The translations under genes and the position numbers were made by a program. Shown here one piece after another: positions 26,865 to 36,645 of a stretch of DNA of 64,000 bases. Below the pieces are notes generated by a model that was given only the letters and a program-made list of their open reading frames with translations, did not search any database and was not told the origin of the DNA. The stretch is taken from assembly GCF_900110875.1 (NCBI RefSeq), contig NZ_FOFM01000008.1:1-64000 (forward strand). The letters are read 5' to 3'. Each line of letters starts with the position of its first letter. Positions within the stretch are counted from its first letter, which is position 1. The stretch is from Pseudovibrio axinellae. GTDB lineage: Bacteria > Pseudomonadota > Alphaproteobacteria > Rhizobiales > Stappiaceae.

Positions 26865-27755
26865 TTAGTTGGTAGAGGCAACCATGTGGCTACGCTTATT
26901 CAGCCATTCATTGGCCCATTTGGCTGATTTGCGGCGCTCTTGTTCAGATGCAAGAGAGAACGCCTTTTCGTGAAGGGAGACAATCCAGGATTCTTTATCG
27001 CCGCCAACAACCTGACGGCGCGCAAGCGTCATCCATTTCAAACCAGTCATGCGCGCTGTTGCAAGCTCCTGCGTAAAGTAGAGTAGCTCACCAAACTTGG
27101 CCTGCGCGCCCACATGCCCTTTAACCGCAGCAAGTTTCAACCAACGAGCAGCAAGTCGGCGGTCATGGTCTGGAACATTTTTATCCAGATACATAAGGCC
27201 TAGATTGTACTGCGCATCAGCATCACCAAAATAAGACGCAGCATAGGTAAAAACCTCGCGCGCCTTATGGCTGTTCTTTTTTACAGGAGAATCGCTGATA
27301 CCCGCCAGGAAATAGCGCCCCAACTCGACCAAGGCACTGGCCACAAACGGTGCGGAGCGAGCTTTAGGGCCATCAGAGGAATATTCCCGCACGACCTGAG
27401 AAAAGTATTGAAACGCTTGAAGGTCATCCTCAGGCACGCCATCTCCTTCAGCGTACATTCTACCGAGCTTCCAAGCGGCCATTGCCTGCCCGTTCTCTGC
27501 CGCATAGCGAAGTGGAGAAAGCGCCTTCCCCTTTTCACCCGAGTAATATGCACGAGCTCCGTCCTTCAGAGCCTGCTGCGGTGTAACGTTTGCCATTTGA
27601 TTGATTGCGTCAATCGCGTTCTTATTACCTTCAAGTGCCTGAGCACTTGCGACAACACAGAAAGAAAGCACTGAGGCGCAGCCCAAATTTGTTGCAAGAC
27701 GCGTCCACGCAGTGTGATGCGCTATCAATCCATCTTTAAACAAAGCTTTCTTCAA
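26865..27755 (-). CDS. Periplasmic Sel1-repeat protein, ExoR-like
   Basis: 296 residues with an N-terminal signal sequence (LGCASVLSFCVVASAQALEG) after a 23-residue polar leader. Sel1/TPR-type repeats follow: ALKDGARAYYSGEKGKALSP, AAWKLGRMYAEGDGVPEDDL, AQYNLGLMYLDKNV, and a C-terminal HEKAFSLASEQERRKSAKWA. The order and C-terminal motif match rhizobial ExoR. Known: ExoR is a periplasmic inhibitor of the ExoS-ChvI two-component system and controls exopolysaccharide and motility. No exoS or chvI lies nearby, so the role is assigned by resemblance only. A general Sel1 protein is the alternative. Confidence 0.75.
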   Translation of the reverse strand: MKKALFKDGLIAHHTAWTRLATNLGCASVLSFCVVASAQALEGNKNAIDAINQMANVTPQQALKDGARAYYSGEKGKALSPLRYAAENGQAMAAWKLGRMYAEGDGVPEDDLQAFQYFSQVVREYSSDGPKARSAPFVASALVELGRYFLAGISDSPVKKNSHKAREVFTYAASYFGDADAQYNLGLMYLDKNVPDHDRRLAARWLKLAAVKGHVGAQAKFGELLYFTQELATARMTGLKWMTLARRQVVGGDKESWIVSLHEKAFSLASEQERRKSAKWANEWLNKRSHMVASTN

Positions 27756-28347
27756 AGCGCCTCACTTGACCGTCGTGGAAAAAACTAACGGTTCTGACTT
27801 CTTATTCTATTCATGCCGTCCTGATGGAATCGGCTATGAAAGGAAAAAATGTCAATTTTGTTTCCAAGGGTGACATATCTTTAAATTGTCACAAATGATC
27901 TTACAAATGCCTAGCTTCCTGTCCGATCGACAAGAATACTACACAGTTCCCCCACCTCTCAAACGTGGACAACGCAAGCTATCTAATTTACGCGGAACGA
28001 ACCAGTGTCAGTTTCTACCATTTCCGTCAGCGTAATTAGTTGTTGCATGCTCGCAACAATTTGCAGCACATGACGTTACTGTAGCGTGTATGCGCAGTGT
28101 AAAGTTTTGCTCACAACCCCAAGCGTGACCAGAAATGCTATTTGTAATTTCCGCTTGAATGGCGCATACGGTTTCTAGCACCCATTTTTATGGGAACAGG
28201 CACTCTCATGTAGTGGAAAAGCGTATATCTGACGCTTACCCACAAGGAACAAGAGTAGAACTCCGGCAGATCTTTGCCCTTTTCACTCAGCCCTGTAAGA
28301 CTGCCGATTGATTCGAGAATTTTAAAGCGCAAGACCAAAGAGGTACA
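27756..28347. other. Intergenic region between divergent ExoR-like gene and parE
   Basis: 592 bp shared upstream region of two divergent genes. No gene, tRNA or strong hairpin is seen; promoters for both sides are expected here. Confidence 0.5.
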
Positions 28348-30438
28348 ATGAGCACGCGTGATGATCTGTTTGCAGGTGTTACCAAAAGCATGGATGACCT
28401 GACATCCAAGTCTGGTAGCCTTGAAAGAAAACAAACGCCTGCTTCAAGTGCACCGACCACCGCTGCCAAGCGTCCTGCTGCGAGCCGACAAGACCCTGTT
28501 GGGGGCGACGCAGAATACACGGCAGCGGATATTGAAGTGCTTGAAGGGCTGGAACCGGTTCGCCGCCGCCCAGGAATGTATATTGGTGGCACCGATGAAA
28601 AGGCGCTGCACCACCTGTTCGCAGAAGTGATCGACAACTCCATGGACGAGGCCGTTGCAGGCCACGCAAGCTGGATCGATGTCTCCTTGGGCGACGATGG
28701 CTACCTAACTATCACCGATAACGGGCGTGGCATCCCGGTTGATCCACACCCAAAATACAAAGACAAGTCGGCGCTGGAAGTCATCATGACAACGCTCCAC
28801 GCTGGCGGCAAGTTCGACAGTAAAGTTTACGAAACCTCTGGCGGACTGCATGGCGTAGGTATTTCAGTTGTAAACGCACTCTCCGAGGAGCTGGTGGTTG
28901 AGGTTGCTCGTAACCGCAAACTTTACCGTCAGATATTTCGCCGCGGCCTTGCAGATGGAAGCCTTGAACTGGTCGGTGATGTTCATAACCGCCGCGGCAC
29001 AATGGTTCGCTTTAAGCCAGACGAAGAAATTTTCGGCAAAGGGTGCAAATTCAAACCTGCCCGCCTAATGAAGATGGCGCGTTCCAAGGCTTACCTGTTT
29101 GGCGGTGTCGAGATCCGCTGGCGCTGCGCCAAATCTCTTGCAGATGAAGTAAACGATATTCCAGAGACGGCAACGTTTCACTTTCCAGGCGGACTAAAAG
29201 ACTACCTGGAAGAAGCTCTCGGCAAGGAGCGCCGTGTCACTGATGAGGTCTTTGCAGGGCGAACACAGGCGACAGGCAAACACGGGTCTGTAGAGTGGGC
29301 AGTTGCGTGGTTTGCAGGCGATGGCTTTGTAAATTCCTACTGTAATACCGTTCCAACACCTGAAGGCGGCACCCACGAAACGGGCCTGCGCTATGCGTTA
29401 CTGCGCGGCCTGAAGGCCTACGGTGAGCTGATCGGCAACAAGAAAGCCTCCATTATCACCGGCGATGATATTCTCACCTCCGCTGGTGCTATGCTATCTG
29501 TCTTTGTTCGCGAACCCGAATTCGTCGGCCAGACCAAGGATAAGCTTGCAACGAATGAAGCAACCCGTATTGCAGAAAGTGCTGTCCGTGATGCCTTCGA
29601 CCACTGGTTGACGGCATCTCCAAATCAAGCAAACAAACTGCTTGAATGGGTGGTAGACCGCGCTGAAGAGCGCTTAAAACGCCGGCAAGACAAAGACGTA
29701 GCCCGCAAAACAGCCGTTCGTCGTCTACGCCTTCCAGGTAAGCTCGCAGACTGCTCAACCAGTAAATCAGACGGCACAGAACTGTTTATTGTGGAGGGTG
29801 ACTCTGCTGGTGGCTCTGCAAAACAAGCACGTAACAGATCGAATCAAGCAGTACTCCCGTTGCGCGGTAAGATTCTCAACGTAGCAAACGCCGGCCGCGA
29901 TAAGCTTGTTGCCAATCAACTACTTGCCGACCTTATTCAAGCATTGGGCTGCGGTACGCGCTCCAATTACGACGACAAAGATCTTCGTTACGAACGTATT
30001 GTTATCATGACGGATGCGGATGTCGACGGGGCTCACATCGCAGCACTGCTCATAACCTTCTTTTATAAAGAGATGCCAGACTTGATCAATAACGGCCATC
30101 TCCACCTTGCCGTCCCTCCCCTTTACCGGATCAGTCAAGGTGGGAAGACGCTTTATGCAAGAGATGACGCACACCGCGAACAACTTCTCAAAAGCAGTTT
30201 CAAGAAAAACGGCAAGATTGAAATTGGTCGCTTTAAGGGGCTGGGTGAGATGCTCCCAGCACAGCTAAAAGAAACCACAATGGATCCGAAACGCCGTACC
30301 CTGCTGAAGGTTGTTGTTGGTGAAAATGAGATCTTAGAGACCAGCAGTGCAGTCGAGCAGCTGATGGGCAACAAGCCGGAAGCTAGGTTTAACTTTATTC
30401 AGGAACGTGCGGAGTTCGCAACCGATCTGGATATTTGA
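28348..30438 (+). CDS. parE: DNA topoisomerase IV subunit B
   Basis: ATPase subunit of the type IIA topoisomerase that decatenates daughter chromosomes. 696 residues. GHKL ATPase: VIDNSMDEAVAGHASWIDVS, ITDNGRGIPVDPHPKYKDKS and SGGLHGVGISVVNALSEELV. Transducer domain with the QTK loop (FVGQTKDKLATNEA). Toprim domain: VEGDSAGGSAKQARNRSNQA and MTDADVDGAHIAALLITFFY; the C-terminus is GLGEMLPAQLKETTMDPKRR. The length without the long GyrB insertion and the KQARNR sequence favour ParE over GyrB. A 60-residue polar N-terminal extension is common in alphaproteobacterial ParE. GAGG precedes the ATG. Confidence 0.95.
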   Translation: MSTRDDLFAGVTKSMDDLTSKSGSLERKQTPASSAPTTAAKRPAASRQDPVGGDAEYTAADIEVLEGLEPVRRRPGMYIGGTDEKALHHLFAEVIDNSMDEAVAGHASWIDVSLGDDGYLTITDNGRGIPVDPHPKYKDKSALEVIMTTLHAGGKFDSKVYETSGGLHGVGISVVNALSEELVVEVARNRKLYRQIFRRGLADGSLELVGDVHNRRGTMVRFKPDEEIFGKGCKFKPARLMKMARSKAYLFGGVEIRWRCAKSLADEVNDIPETATFHFPGGLKDYLEEALGKERRVTDEVFAGRTQATGKHGSVEWAVAWFAGDGFVNSYCNTVPTPEGGTHETGLRYALLRGLKAYGELIGNKKASIITGDDILTSAGAMLSVFVREPEFVGQTKDKLATNEATRIAESAVRDAFDHWLTASPNQANKLLEWVVDRAEERLKRRQDKDVARKTAVRRLRLPGKLADCSTSKSDGTELFIVEGDSAGGSAKQARNRSNQAVLPLRGKILNVANAGRDKLVANQLLADLIQALGCGTRSNYDDKDLRYERIVIMTDADVDGAHIAALLITFFYKEMPDLINNGHLHLAVPPLYRISQGGKTLYARDDAHREQLLKSSFKKNGKIEIGRFKGLGEMLPAQLKETTMDPKRRTLLKVVVGENEILETSSAVEQLMGNKPEARFNFIQERAEFATDLDI

Positions 30439-30647
30439 ATCAAGCTTAACCCTGTGATATTTGCTGTGTTTTTCGTAAGTTACAGCACAGCAAACTCGGT
30501 ATAACTTGAAGGAATATATCGCTTATGTCGCAGAATTTATTGACAACGCTGCTTAGAAATGTAGTGTTCCGCCAAACTGGTTGGAGAAACCTGTAAATCA
30601 CACGGTTTCCAGCTCTTCTCCTTAATAATCGTAAAGAAACATGCCAT

Positions 30648-32081
30648 ATGTCGTTTTCCACTCTCGGACTTAGCGAGAAAGTTCTCGCCGCTGTTGAGGC
30701 CTCCGGTTACACAGAACCAACTGCCATTCAGGCAGGAGCCATCCCTTACGTTCTAGAACGCAGGGACGTGCTCGGCATTGCTCAAACTGGAACCGGGAAA
30801 ACGGCAAGCTTCACTTTGCCGATGATTACTCTTCTGGAAAAAGGCCGTGCGCGCGCTCGAATGCCAAGAACACTTATTCTTGAGCCAACCCGCGAGCTTG
30901 CAGCGCAGGTGGAAGACAACTTCGAGCGTTATGGTATTAATCACAAACTTAACGTTGCTCTGCTTATCGGCGGTGTGTCCTTCTCCGAACAGGACCGCAA
31001 GCTCGAGCGTGGCGCCGATGTATTGATTGCGACACCAGGCCGGCTTCTGGACCACTTCGAACGTGGAAAGCTGCTGCTGCAAGGCGTTGATATTCTGGTC
31101 ATCGATGAAGCCGACCGCATGCTGGACATGGGCTTCATTCCAGACATCGAACGCATCTGCAAACTCATTCCATTTACACGTCAAACACTCTTTTTCTCCG
31201 CCACCATGCCGAGTGAAATTCAACGTTTGACTGATACATTTTTGCAAAATCCAGCAAAAGTAGAGGTCGCAAAACCCGCTACAACTGCTGAAACTGTTGA
31301 ACAACGGATTGTAGCATCGGACCCAGAAGACTACGAAAAGCGCGCTAAATTGCGTGAGCTGATTGAGCAAGCCGAAGAGTTACAAAACGCAATTGTCTTC
31401 TGCAATCGCAAACGCGATGTCGCAACAGTCTTCCGTTCTCTCGTTCGACACGAGTTTTCTGTTGGCTCGCTCCATGGTGATATGGATCAGCGCTCGCGCA
31501 TGACGATGCTTGATAATTTCAAAAAAGGAAACATCAAGGTCCTTGTTGCCAGTGATGTCGCTGCCCGCGGTCTCGATATTCCAACCGTGAGTCATGTATT
31601 TAACTACGACATGCCTATTCATGCGGAAGATTACGTCCACCGTATCGGCCGCACAGGCCGTGCAGGTCGTAAGGGAACAGCCATATCCATAGTTACGGTT
31701 AAGGAAGAAAAAGCTTTGCAAGCGATTAACGAGACCATCGGCAAGGAGCTCGAATGGACCGGAGAACCAGTAGATTTTTCCGCCTCAGCTGATGAGAAGA
31801 AGTCTCGCCGACGCTCCACACGCAACCAAAAGGACAAAGCTCGCCCGCGCAAAACTGCAAAGGCTGAAGCTCCCGAAGCAGTTGCACCAGCAGCCGAACC
31901 TGTTCCGGCCGGATTGGAAGAACAGCCTGTCGTTCCTATGCATACTGAACGCCGTGCACCACCACGCGCGCGCACTGTTCGACATGCAAACCCGCCAAAA
32001 GATGACGCTATTTTCCGCAATGCGAGCCATGTACCCGCGTTCTTGCTCAGAGAAACTCGTTCCAAAGCGCAAAGTAGGTAA
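30648..32081 (+). CDS. rhlE: DEAD-box ATP-dependent RNA helicase, RhlE-like
   Basis: Unwinds structured RNA in ribosome assembly and mRNA turnover. 477 residues. Motifs in order: Q-motif (TEPTAIQAGAIP), I (AQTGTGKTASF), Ia (PTRELAAQ), TPGRLLDHF, II (DEADRMLDMGF), III (FFSATMPSE), IV-V (VASDVAARGLDIPTVSHV) and VI (HRIGRTGRAGR). After about residue 385 comes a basic, Pro/Ala-rich tail (KKSRRRSTRNQKDKARPRKT) typical of RhlE accessory RNA-binding tails. It begins 209 bp after parE, on the same strand. Confidence 0.92.
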   Translation: MSFSTLGLSEKVLAAVEASGYTEPTAIQAGAIPYVLERRDVLGIAQTGTGKTASFTLPMITLLEKGRARARMPRTLILEPTRELAAQVEDNFERYGINHKLNVALLIGGVSFSEQDRKLERGADVLIATPGRLLDHFERGKLLLQGVDILVIDEADRMLDMGFIPDIERICKLIPFTRQTLFFSATMPSEIQRLTDTFLQNPAKVEVAKPATTAETVEQRIVASDPEDYEKRAKLRELIEQAEELQNAIVFCNRKRDVATVFRSLVRHEFSVGSLHGDMDQRSRMTMLDNFKKGNIKVLVASDVAARGLDIPTVSHVFNYDMPIHAEDYVHRIGRTGRAGRKGTAISIVTVKEEKALQAINETIGKELEWTGEPVDFSASADEKKSRRRSTRNQKDKARPRKTAKAEAPEAVAPAAEPVPAGLEEQPVVPMHTERRAPPRARTVRHANPPKDDAIFRNASHVPAFLLRETRSKAQSR

Positions 32082-32187
32082 CGCATTTTATGAAGTTAAC
32101 TACTGGTTAGGTATATCCCATTAAATAAGCTAATATTAAATTAGTATTTTGATATTTTAGCCCTATCCGTGACGCGGTGATGCAACC

Positions 32188-33246
32188 ATGAGTCAAGAAG
32201 ACGAGTTCAAGCGCACAGTTGTTTATGCAGACAGTGCGCTTGATTACATCAAGACGAATAAGCTTCCTGCGTTTCCGCGCAACTATGAGCTGTGGTATTC
32301 ATACGCCTCCGGTTTCAACAGGGCACTTAACCGAACCGTAAACAAGATACTTGCCAGAGATGGCAAGATATCACCTGAAGATACACAGAAAATCTACAAC
32401 CGCTTTTTATCACCCAATCGTTTGGGCGAACGAATTGATGAGGTTGGTGAGAAAATTTCTCAGGAAGTGCGCGATCTAATCTCCGCACTTGATTCTGGAA
32501 CAATTCAGGTCACCCACTATGGTGAAGAGCTCGCCCGGATTTTGAGCGCTCTTGACAATGTCAAAGACCGCACACAACTCTCGCTACTCATCGTCCAGCT
32601 CACCAAACTTACCACTCAAACTGCTGAGAGCAATCAGCAGCTCCGCGAGCAACTCGTTGATTCACGTGGCCAAATCGAAGTTCTGCAAGAAGGTTTAGAA
32701 GCGATCAGATATGAATCGCTGACCGATGAACTGACAACTTTAAACAACAGAAAGCACTTTGACCAAAGCCTGGTTAGGGCAATCAAAGAGGCCGAAGAAA
32801 GCCACGCTCCGCTTTCGTTGTTGATTTCAGATATAGATCACTTCAAACAGTTCAATGACAACTATGGTCACCAAACCGGTGATCAGGTACTCCGTCTTGT
32901 TGCGCTTGCGGTCAAGCAAAACGTCAAAAACAACGACATCGCGTGTCGCTATGGCGGCGAAGAGTTCGGAATTATCTTACCAAGAACATCAATCGAAGAT
33001 GCAAAAGTGGTTGCTGAGAAGGTTCGTAAGAATGTTGTAGCCAAAGAACTTGTGAAGCGTTCAACTGGTGAAAACCTTGGCCGAATCACAATCTCGATTG
33101 GCATTTCGACCTTCCGTCCCGGTGACAGCGCTGAGAGCATGGTGTCTCGCGCAGATCTCGCGTTATATGCAGCTAAGAAAGCTGGCCGCAATCTTGTTCG
33201 CTCTGAAGACGAAAAGAAGATTCCAAGCGTAACGCAAGTTGCCTAA
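32188..33246 (+). CDS. GGDEF-domain diguanylate cyclase
   Basis: Synthesises cyclic di-GMP. 352 residues. The N-terminal 150 residues are helical (YADSALDYIKTNKLPAFPRN, YELWYSYASGFNRALNRTVN), a region often placed before GGDEF in alphaproteobacteria, ending in a coiled-coil-like QLREQLVDSRGQIEVLQEGL. The GGDEF domain starts SLTDELTTLNNRKHFDQSL and has an intact active site CRYGGEEFGIILP. The upstream inhibitory-site position reads KNND instead of RxxD, so product feedback inhibition is probably lost. No membrane segment, so cytoplasmic. No partner EAL domain is fused. Confidence 0.92.
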   Translation: MSQEDEFKRTVVYADSALDYIKTNKLPAFPRNYELWYSYASGFNRALNRTVNKILARDGKISPEDTQKIYNRFLSPNRLGERIDEVGEKISQEVRDLISALDSGTIQVTHYGEELARILSALDNVKDRTQLSLLIVQLTKLTTQTAESNQQLREQLVDSRGQIEVLQEGLEAIRYESLTDELTTLNNRKHFDQSLVRAIKEAEESHAPLSLLISDIDHFKQFNDNYGHQTGDQVLRLVALAVKQNVKNNDIACRYGGEEFGIILPRTSIEDAKVVAEKVRKNVVAKELVKRSTGENLGRITISIGISTFRPGDSAESMVSRADLALYAAKKAGRNLVRSEDEKKIPSVTQVA

Positions 33247-33397
33247 CGAAATAAAATTCGGTTGCTCAAAGCAGTTAACCAAACTGCGACACCATCACCG
33301 CCTTAACTGACAAGCTCCCACCAATGAGAGAGCGCTGCTGCTGGGATTTCTTCTTGGTGGTCAGTATTTCGCGCTAGAATTCATATCAAAAGCAACA

Positions 33398-33736
33398 TTA
33401 GGCTATAGAGCTTCCCTGCCCTTCATCTAACACCAAGATCGTCCGCTCCATCCAACGAGCAAGTTGAGCTTCATCCTCGATGATGGTCAAGGGCACTGGA
33501 TAGAACTTAGTTGGGAAGAAATCTCCGAAACACTGATGGATGTATGGCAGCTGGCCAGACAACAGGAAATCAGCAACGTTTGCAGATCCCGCTTTCAAAT
33601 AGAGGGACTCTTCACGCACCAGAGCAAACACCTTGCCATTTGCATAGTATCCTCGCCCACCAAACATTGGGCGGCAGTGAACTCTCTTAAGAAAGGGCGG
33701 CTGACTTTCAGAAATAAAGAATGTAGACAGAGACAT
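33398..33736 (-). CDS. TfoX/Sxy N-terminal domain protein
   Basis: 112 residues, a single TfoX N-terminal domain: RVHCRPMFGGRGYYANGKVF, then LVREESLYLKAGSANVADFL and FYPVPLTIIEDEAQLARWME. There is no C-terminal TfoX domain. Known: full-length Sxy/TfoX activates competence genes with CRP in gammaproteobacteria; single-domain versions in alphaproteobacteria have unclear roles. ATG 33736 is 6 bp after GGTGA. It lies 112 bp downstream of tenA on the same strand. Confidence 0.8.
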   Translation of the reverse strand: MSLSTFFISESQPPFLKRVHCRPMFGGRGYYANGKVFALVREESLYLKAGSANVADFLLSGQLPYIHQCFGDFFPTKFYPVPLTIIEDEAQLARWMERTILVLDEGQGSSIA

Positions 33737-33848
33737 AAGCAATCACCAAAAATCATGGAAACTTCGAAATATCTGAATATAGGTCAAAGCTAGATAAGCT
33801 TAGCTCTCGCTTCATCAAGTCATCGAAATCCAATATATTTTTATATGA

Positions 33849-34508
33849 CTATACCTCGAGGCCCATCTGCCAGAAATTCGCCTCAAGTCTAGTTGCCTCG
33901 CGAAATATTCTAGACAATTTAGTGTATCGTGCCTCAGTGGAATACAGCGACCCCAACTCGTCAATTTCGCGAACAGCGTCAGCAGCCAGATCCTGATACT
34001 CATCACTTGAGTATTCACGAATCCACTCGGCATACGGGTTGCTTTCATCAAGTGCGCCTTCCTGCTTCGCAAGCGCTGCACCAATTTCTCCGTAACCAAT
34101 TGCACATGGCGCGAGTGCAATTTTGAGATCGAGCATATCACCCTTCATTGCCGTATCGAGTACGTAGCGCGTATAGGCAAGGTTAGCTGGTTCTTCCGGC
34201 GTTGCTACGATCTCATCTTCAGACAGGCCCCAAGATTCACAAAGCCGTATATGAAGTCCCATCTCTGTTTCAAGAATCCCCTTCGCAGAAGACAAGCACT
34301 TGCGCATTTGCACCAGATCAGTGGCTTTGTACATGCCAAGTGCATAAGCGCGAGCAAACTCAATGAGAAAGAGGTAATCTTGGACAAGGTATTTCTTGAA
34401 GGATGCAATGTGCAACTTTCCGTTACCAAGTCCTTGAACAAACTCATGCTTGGTATAGCTATGCCATGTCTCAAGATTATCGTTTTTAAGAGAATTAAAC
34501 AGAGACAT
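33849..34508 (-). CDS. tenA: Aminopyrimidine aminohydrolase / thiaminase II family
   Basis: Hydrolyses the aminopyrimidine from degraded thiamin to the hydroxymethyl form for salvage. 219 residues, all-helical TenA fold. FKKYLVQDYLFLIEFARAYA carries a conserved Asp; the region with the active-site Cys reads IALAPCAIGYGEIGAAL; a conserved acidic/aromatic stretch follows at NPYAEWIREYSSDEYQDLA. The start at 34508 (MSLFNSLKND) follows GGGTGGGT; nine more upstream codons are open without support. It is 43 bp downstream of sufA on the same strand. No TPP riboswitch is seen in that short gap. Confidence 0.9.
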   Translation of the reverse strand: MSLFNSLKNDNLETWHSYTKHEFVQGLGNGKLHIASFKKYLVQDYLFLIEFARAYALGMYKATDLVQMRKCLSSAKGILETEMGLHIRLCESWGLSEDEIVATPEEPANLAYTRYVLDTAMKGDMLDLKIALAPCAIGYGEIGAALAKQEGALDESNPYAEWIREYSSDEYQDLAADAVREIDELGSLYSTEARYTKLSRIFREATRLEANFWQMGLEV

Positions 34509-34551
34509 GACATACCCACCCATTGTCATACCCAAGCAAACTTGGGCTTAA

Positions 34552-34929
34552 TTAGTTCTTTTGTGCAAACTTAGAAAGATCAGCTGGTTGCAGCTCTACA
34601 GATTCACCGCATCCACAAGCAGACACTTCGTTTGGGTTTTTGAAGATAAAACCAGAACGGAACTTCGTGGTTTCAAAACCCATTTCTGTGCCAAGCAAGT
34701 AAAGAGTTGCTGCAGGATCAACAAAGACTTTCACACCTTTGTCTTCCACAACATCATCCGTCGCGTTCGCTTCTGAAACCAAACCCAGCTCATACTCCAT
34801 GCCAGCACAGCCACCTGTTTTAATGGCAACACGCACCCCCAAAGGGTGTTCATCATTGTTGTCCAGCAGGGTTCTTATATGCTGCGCTGCTTCATCTGTT
34901 ATCGACAAAACCTGAAATGCTGAGGTCAT
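34552..34929 (-). CDS. sufA: A-type Fe-S cluster carrier SufA (HesB/IscA family)
   Basis: Receives clusters from SufBCD and passes them to target proteins. 125 residues. The three family cysteines are present: one in VAIKTGGCAGMEYELGL and two in the CGCGESV tail. The N-terminus VLSITDEAAQHIRTLLDNN fits the family; a short extra C-terminus follows (ELQPADLSKFAQKN). GGAGG lies 7 bp before the ATG. Last SUF gene of the cluster, 67 bp after sufT. Confidence 0.93.
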   Translation of the reverse strand: MTSAFQVLSITDEAAQHIRTLLDNNDEHPLGVRVAIKTGGCAGMEYELGLVSEANATDDVVEDKGVKVFVDPAATLYLLGTEMGFETTKFRSGFIFKNPNEVSACGCGESVELQPADLSKFAQKN

Positions 34930-34996
34930 TTTGTGTCCTCCATGAGCACTCCAACAAACTTGAAGTGCTCTTTTTGTTTAAAGCATACTCTAAACC

Positions 34997-35392
34997 TTAG
35001 AAGAAATTCAACGCAACGCGAGCTTCATCTGACATACGGCTTGGATCCCAAGGAGGATCAAAGACCATATCCACCTGAACTGTCCCTACACCTGGCACTG
35101 AACTGACGGCGTTTTCTACCCAAATCGGCATTTCACCAGCAACCGGGCAGCCTGGAGCAGTCAACGTCATATCGATCTTAACTGTTCTGTCGTCTTCGAT
35201 ATCGACTTTGTAGATTAGACCTAACTCGTAGATATCGACCGGAATTTCCGGATCGAAAACAGTTTTCATCGCCGCGATAATATCACTCGTAAGAGTTTCC
35301 AGCTCTTCAGCTGGAATGGCCGAACTTTGCTTCATCTCAGGCGTCGTCAAAGGTCCGTCAGAGAACTCGCTTGTTTGTGTGTTGTCTGTCAT
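34997..35392 (-). CDS. sufT: SUF-system Fe-S assembly protein SufT (MIP18/DUF59 family)
   Basis: 131 residues. MIP18 core: AMKTVFDPEIPVDIYELGLI with the DPE motif, then the conserved Cys in MTLTAPGCPVAGEMP, VDMVFDPPWDPSRMSDEAR and the terminal ALNFF. Known: SufT helps Fe-S protein maturation. The first 30 residues are polar and variable. It begins 5 bp after sufS and is clearly in the same operon. Confidence 0.93.
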   Translation of the reverse strand: MTDNTQTSEFSDGPLTTPEMKQSSAIPAEELETLTSDIIAAMKTVFDPEIPVDIYELGLIYKVDIEDDRTVKIDMTLTAPGCPVAGEMPIWVENAVSSVPGVGTVQVDMVFDPPWDPSRMSDEARVALNFF

Positions 35393-35397
35393 AGGTC

Positions 35398-36645
35398 CTA
35401 ACCAAACATCATCTGCGCTTTACGCAAGGCTTCTACCATGCGATCGACTTCGTCATGGGTGTTGTAAAGGCCAAAACTTGCACGGCATGTACTGGTCACC
35501 CCAAATCGAGCCAGCAACGGCTGCGCACAATGCGTACCTGCCCGAACTGCAACGCCCTCTCTGTCAATCACCATTGAGATATCGTGAGCGTGAACTCCTT
35601 CAATCTCAAAGGAGAAAATCGACCCTTTATCCTTGGAATTACCAAAGATCTTCAAAGAATTGACTTCCTTCAAGCGTTGTTCTGCATAGTCACGTAAGGA
35701 CGCTTCATACACTGCGATATTTTCACGCCCTAGACTATCTATATAGTCAAGCGCGGCCCCTAATCCAATAGCCTGGACAATTGGCGGGGTCCCTGCCTCA
35801 AAGCGATGTGGTGCTTCAGCATAGGTGACGAGTGTTTCTGTCACGTCCTTGATCATCTCACCACCACCCTGGAATGGGCGCATCTTGTTGAGAATCTCTT
35901 TTTTACCGTAAAGCGCGCCAATACCGCTTGGACCGTAGAGTTTATGCCCGGTGATCGCATAGAAGTCGCAGCCGATATCCTGAACATCGACAGGCATATG
36001 CACAGCGCCTTGCGAGCCATCGATCAGGACTTTTGCCCCATACTCGTGTGCAAGACGCGTCACTTCCTTCACCGGAACAACCGTCCCGGTGACATTGGAC
36101 ATATGTGTCACTGCAACGATTTTGGTGCGATCTGACAGGAGTTTTTCAAACTCCTCCATCAAAAACGTCCCATCTTCTGCAATGGGCGCCCACTTGATAA
36201 CCGCACCCTTGCGTTCACGAAGGAAGTTCCAGGGCACAATATTGGAGTGATGCTCCAGAATAGAGATGATGATCTCATCACCTTCCTGGATCTCTTCTTC
36301 CAAACCGTAGGACACAAGATTGATTGCTTCTGTCGTTGATTTAGTGAAGATCACTTCATCAACACTTGGAGCATTCAAGAAGCGGCGCGTGATTTCGCGT
36401 GCTGCTTCAAAGTTTTCGGTCGCCGTATTCGACAGATAATGCAGTCCACGGTGCACATTGGCGTATTCTTGGGTGTAGGCTTTGGTGATTGCATCAATCA
36501 CCGCCATCGGCTTTTGCGCCGATGCACCATTATCCAGATAGACCAGTGGCTTACCATAGACTTCAGTTGAAAGGATCGGAAAATCTTTCCGAACCTTCTC
36601 AACGTCGTATGGAGCTGAAAAAGCCGTGTTGTCGACCTTGGTCAT
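35398..36645 (-). CDS. sufS: Cysteine desulfurase SufS (group II)
   Basis: PLP enzyme that releases sulfur from cysteine for the SufBCD scaffold. 415 residues. Substrate and PLP regions VYLDNGASAQKPMAVIDAIT and ILEHHSNIVPWNFL; PLP lysine in YAITGHKLYGPSGIGALYGK; active-site Cys in VAVRAGTHCAQPLLARFGV, the group II arrangement (RAGxHCAQP). The start ATG overlaps the sufD stop by 4 bp, so the two are translationally coupled. No sufE or sufU gene is seen in the window to accept the persulfide. Confidence 0.95.
   Translation of the reverse strand: MTKVDNTAFSAPYDVEKVRKDFPILSTEVYGKPLVYLDNGASAQKPMAVIDAITKAYTQEYANVHRGLHYLSNTATENFEAAREITRRFLNAPSVDEVIFTKSTTEAINLVSYGLEEEIQEGDEIIISILEHHSNIVPWNFLRERKGAVIKWAPIAEDGTFLMEEFEKLLSDRTKIVAVTHMSNVTGTVVPVKEVTRLAHEYGAKVLIDGSQGAVHMPVDVQDIGCDFYAITGHKLYGPSGIGALYGKKEILNKMRPFQGGGEMIKDVTETLVTYAEAPHRFEAGTPPIVQAIGLGAALDYIDSLGRENIAVYEASLRDYAEQRLKEVNSLKIFGNSKDKGSIFSFEIEGVHAHDISMVIDREGVAVRAGTHCAQPLLARFGVTSTCRASFGLYNTHDEVDRMVEALRKAQMMFG

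Noticed and set aside
34509-34551. TPP riboswitch before tenA
   Set aside because: The gap to sufA is only 43 bp, too short for the aptamer.
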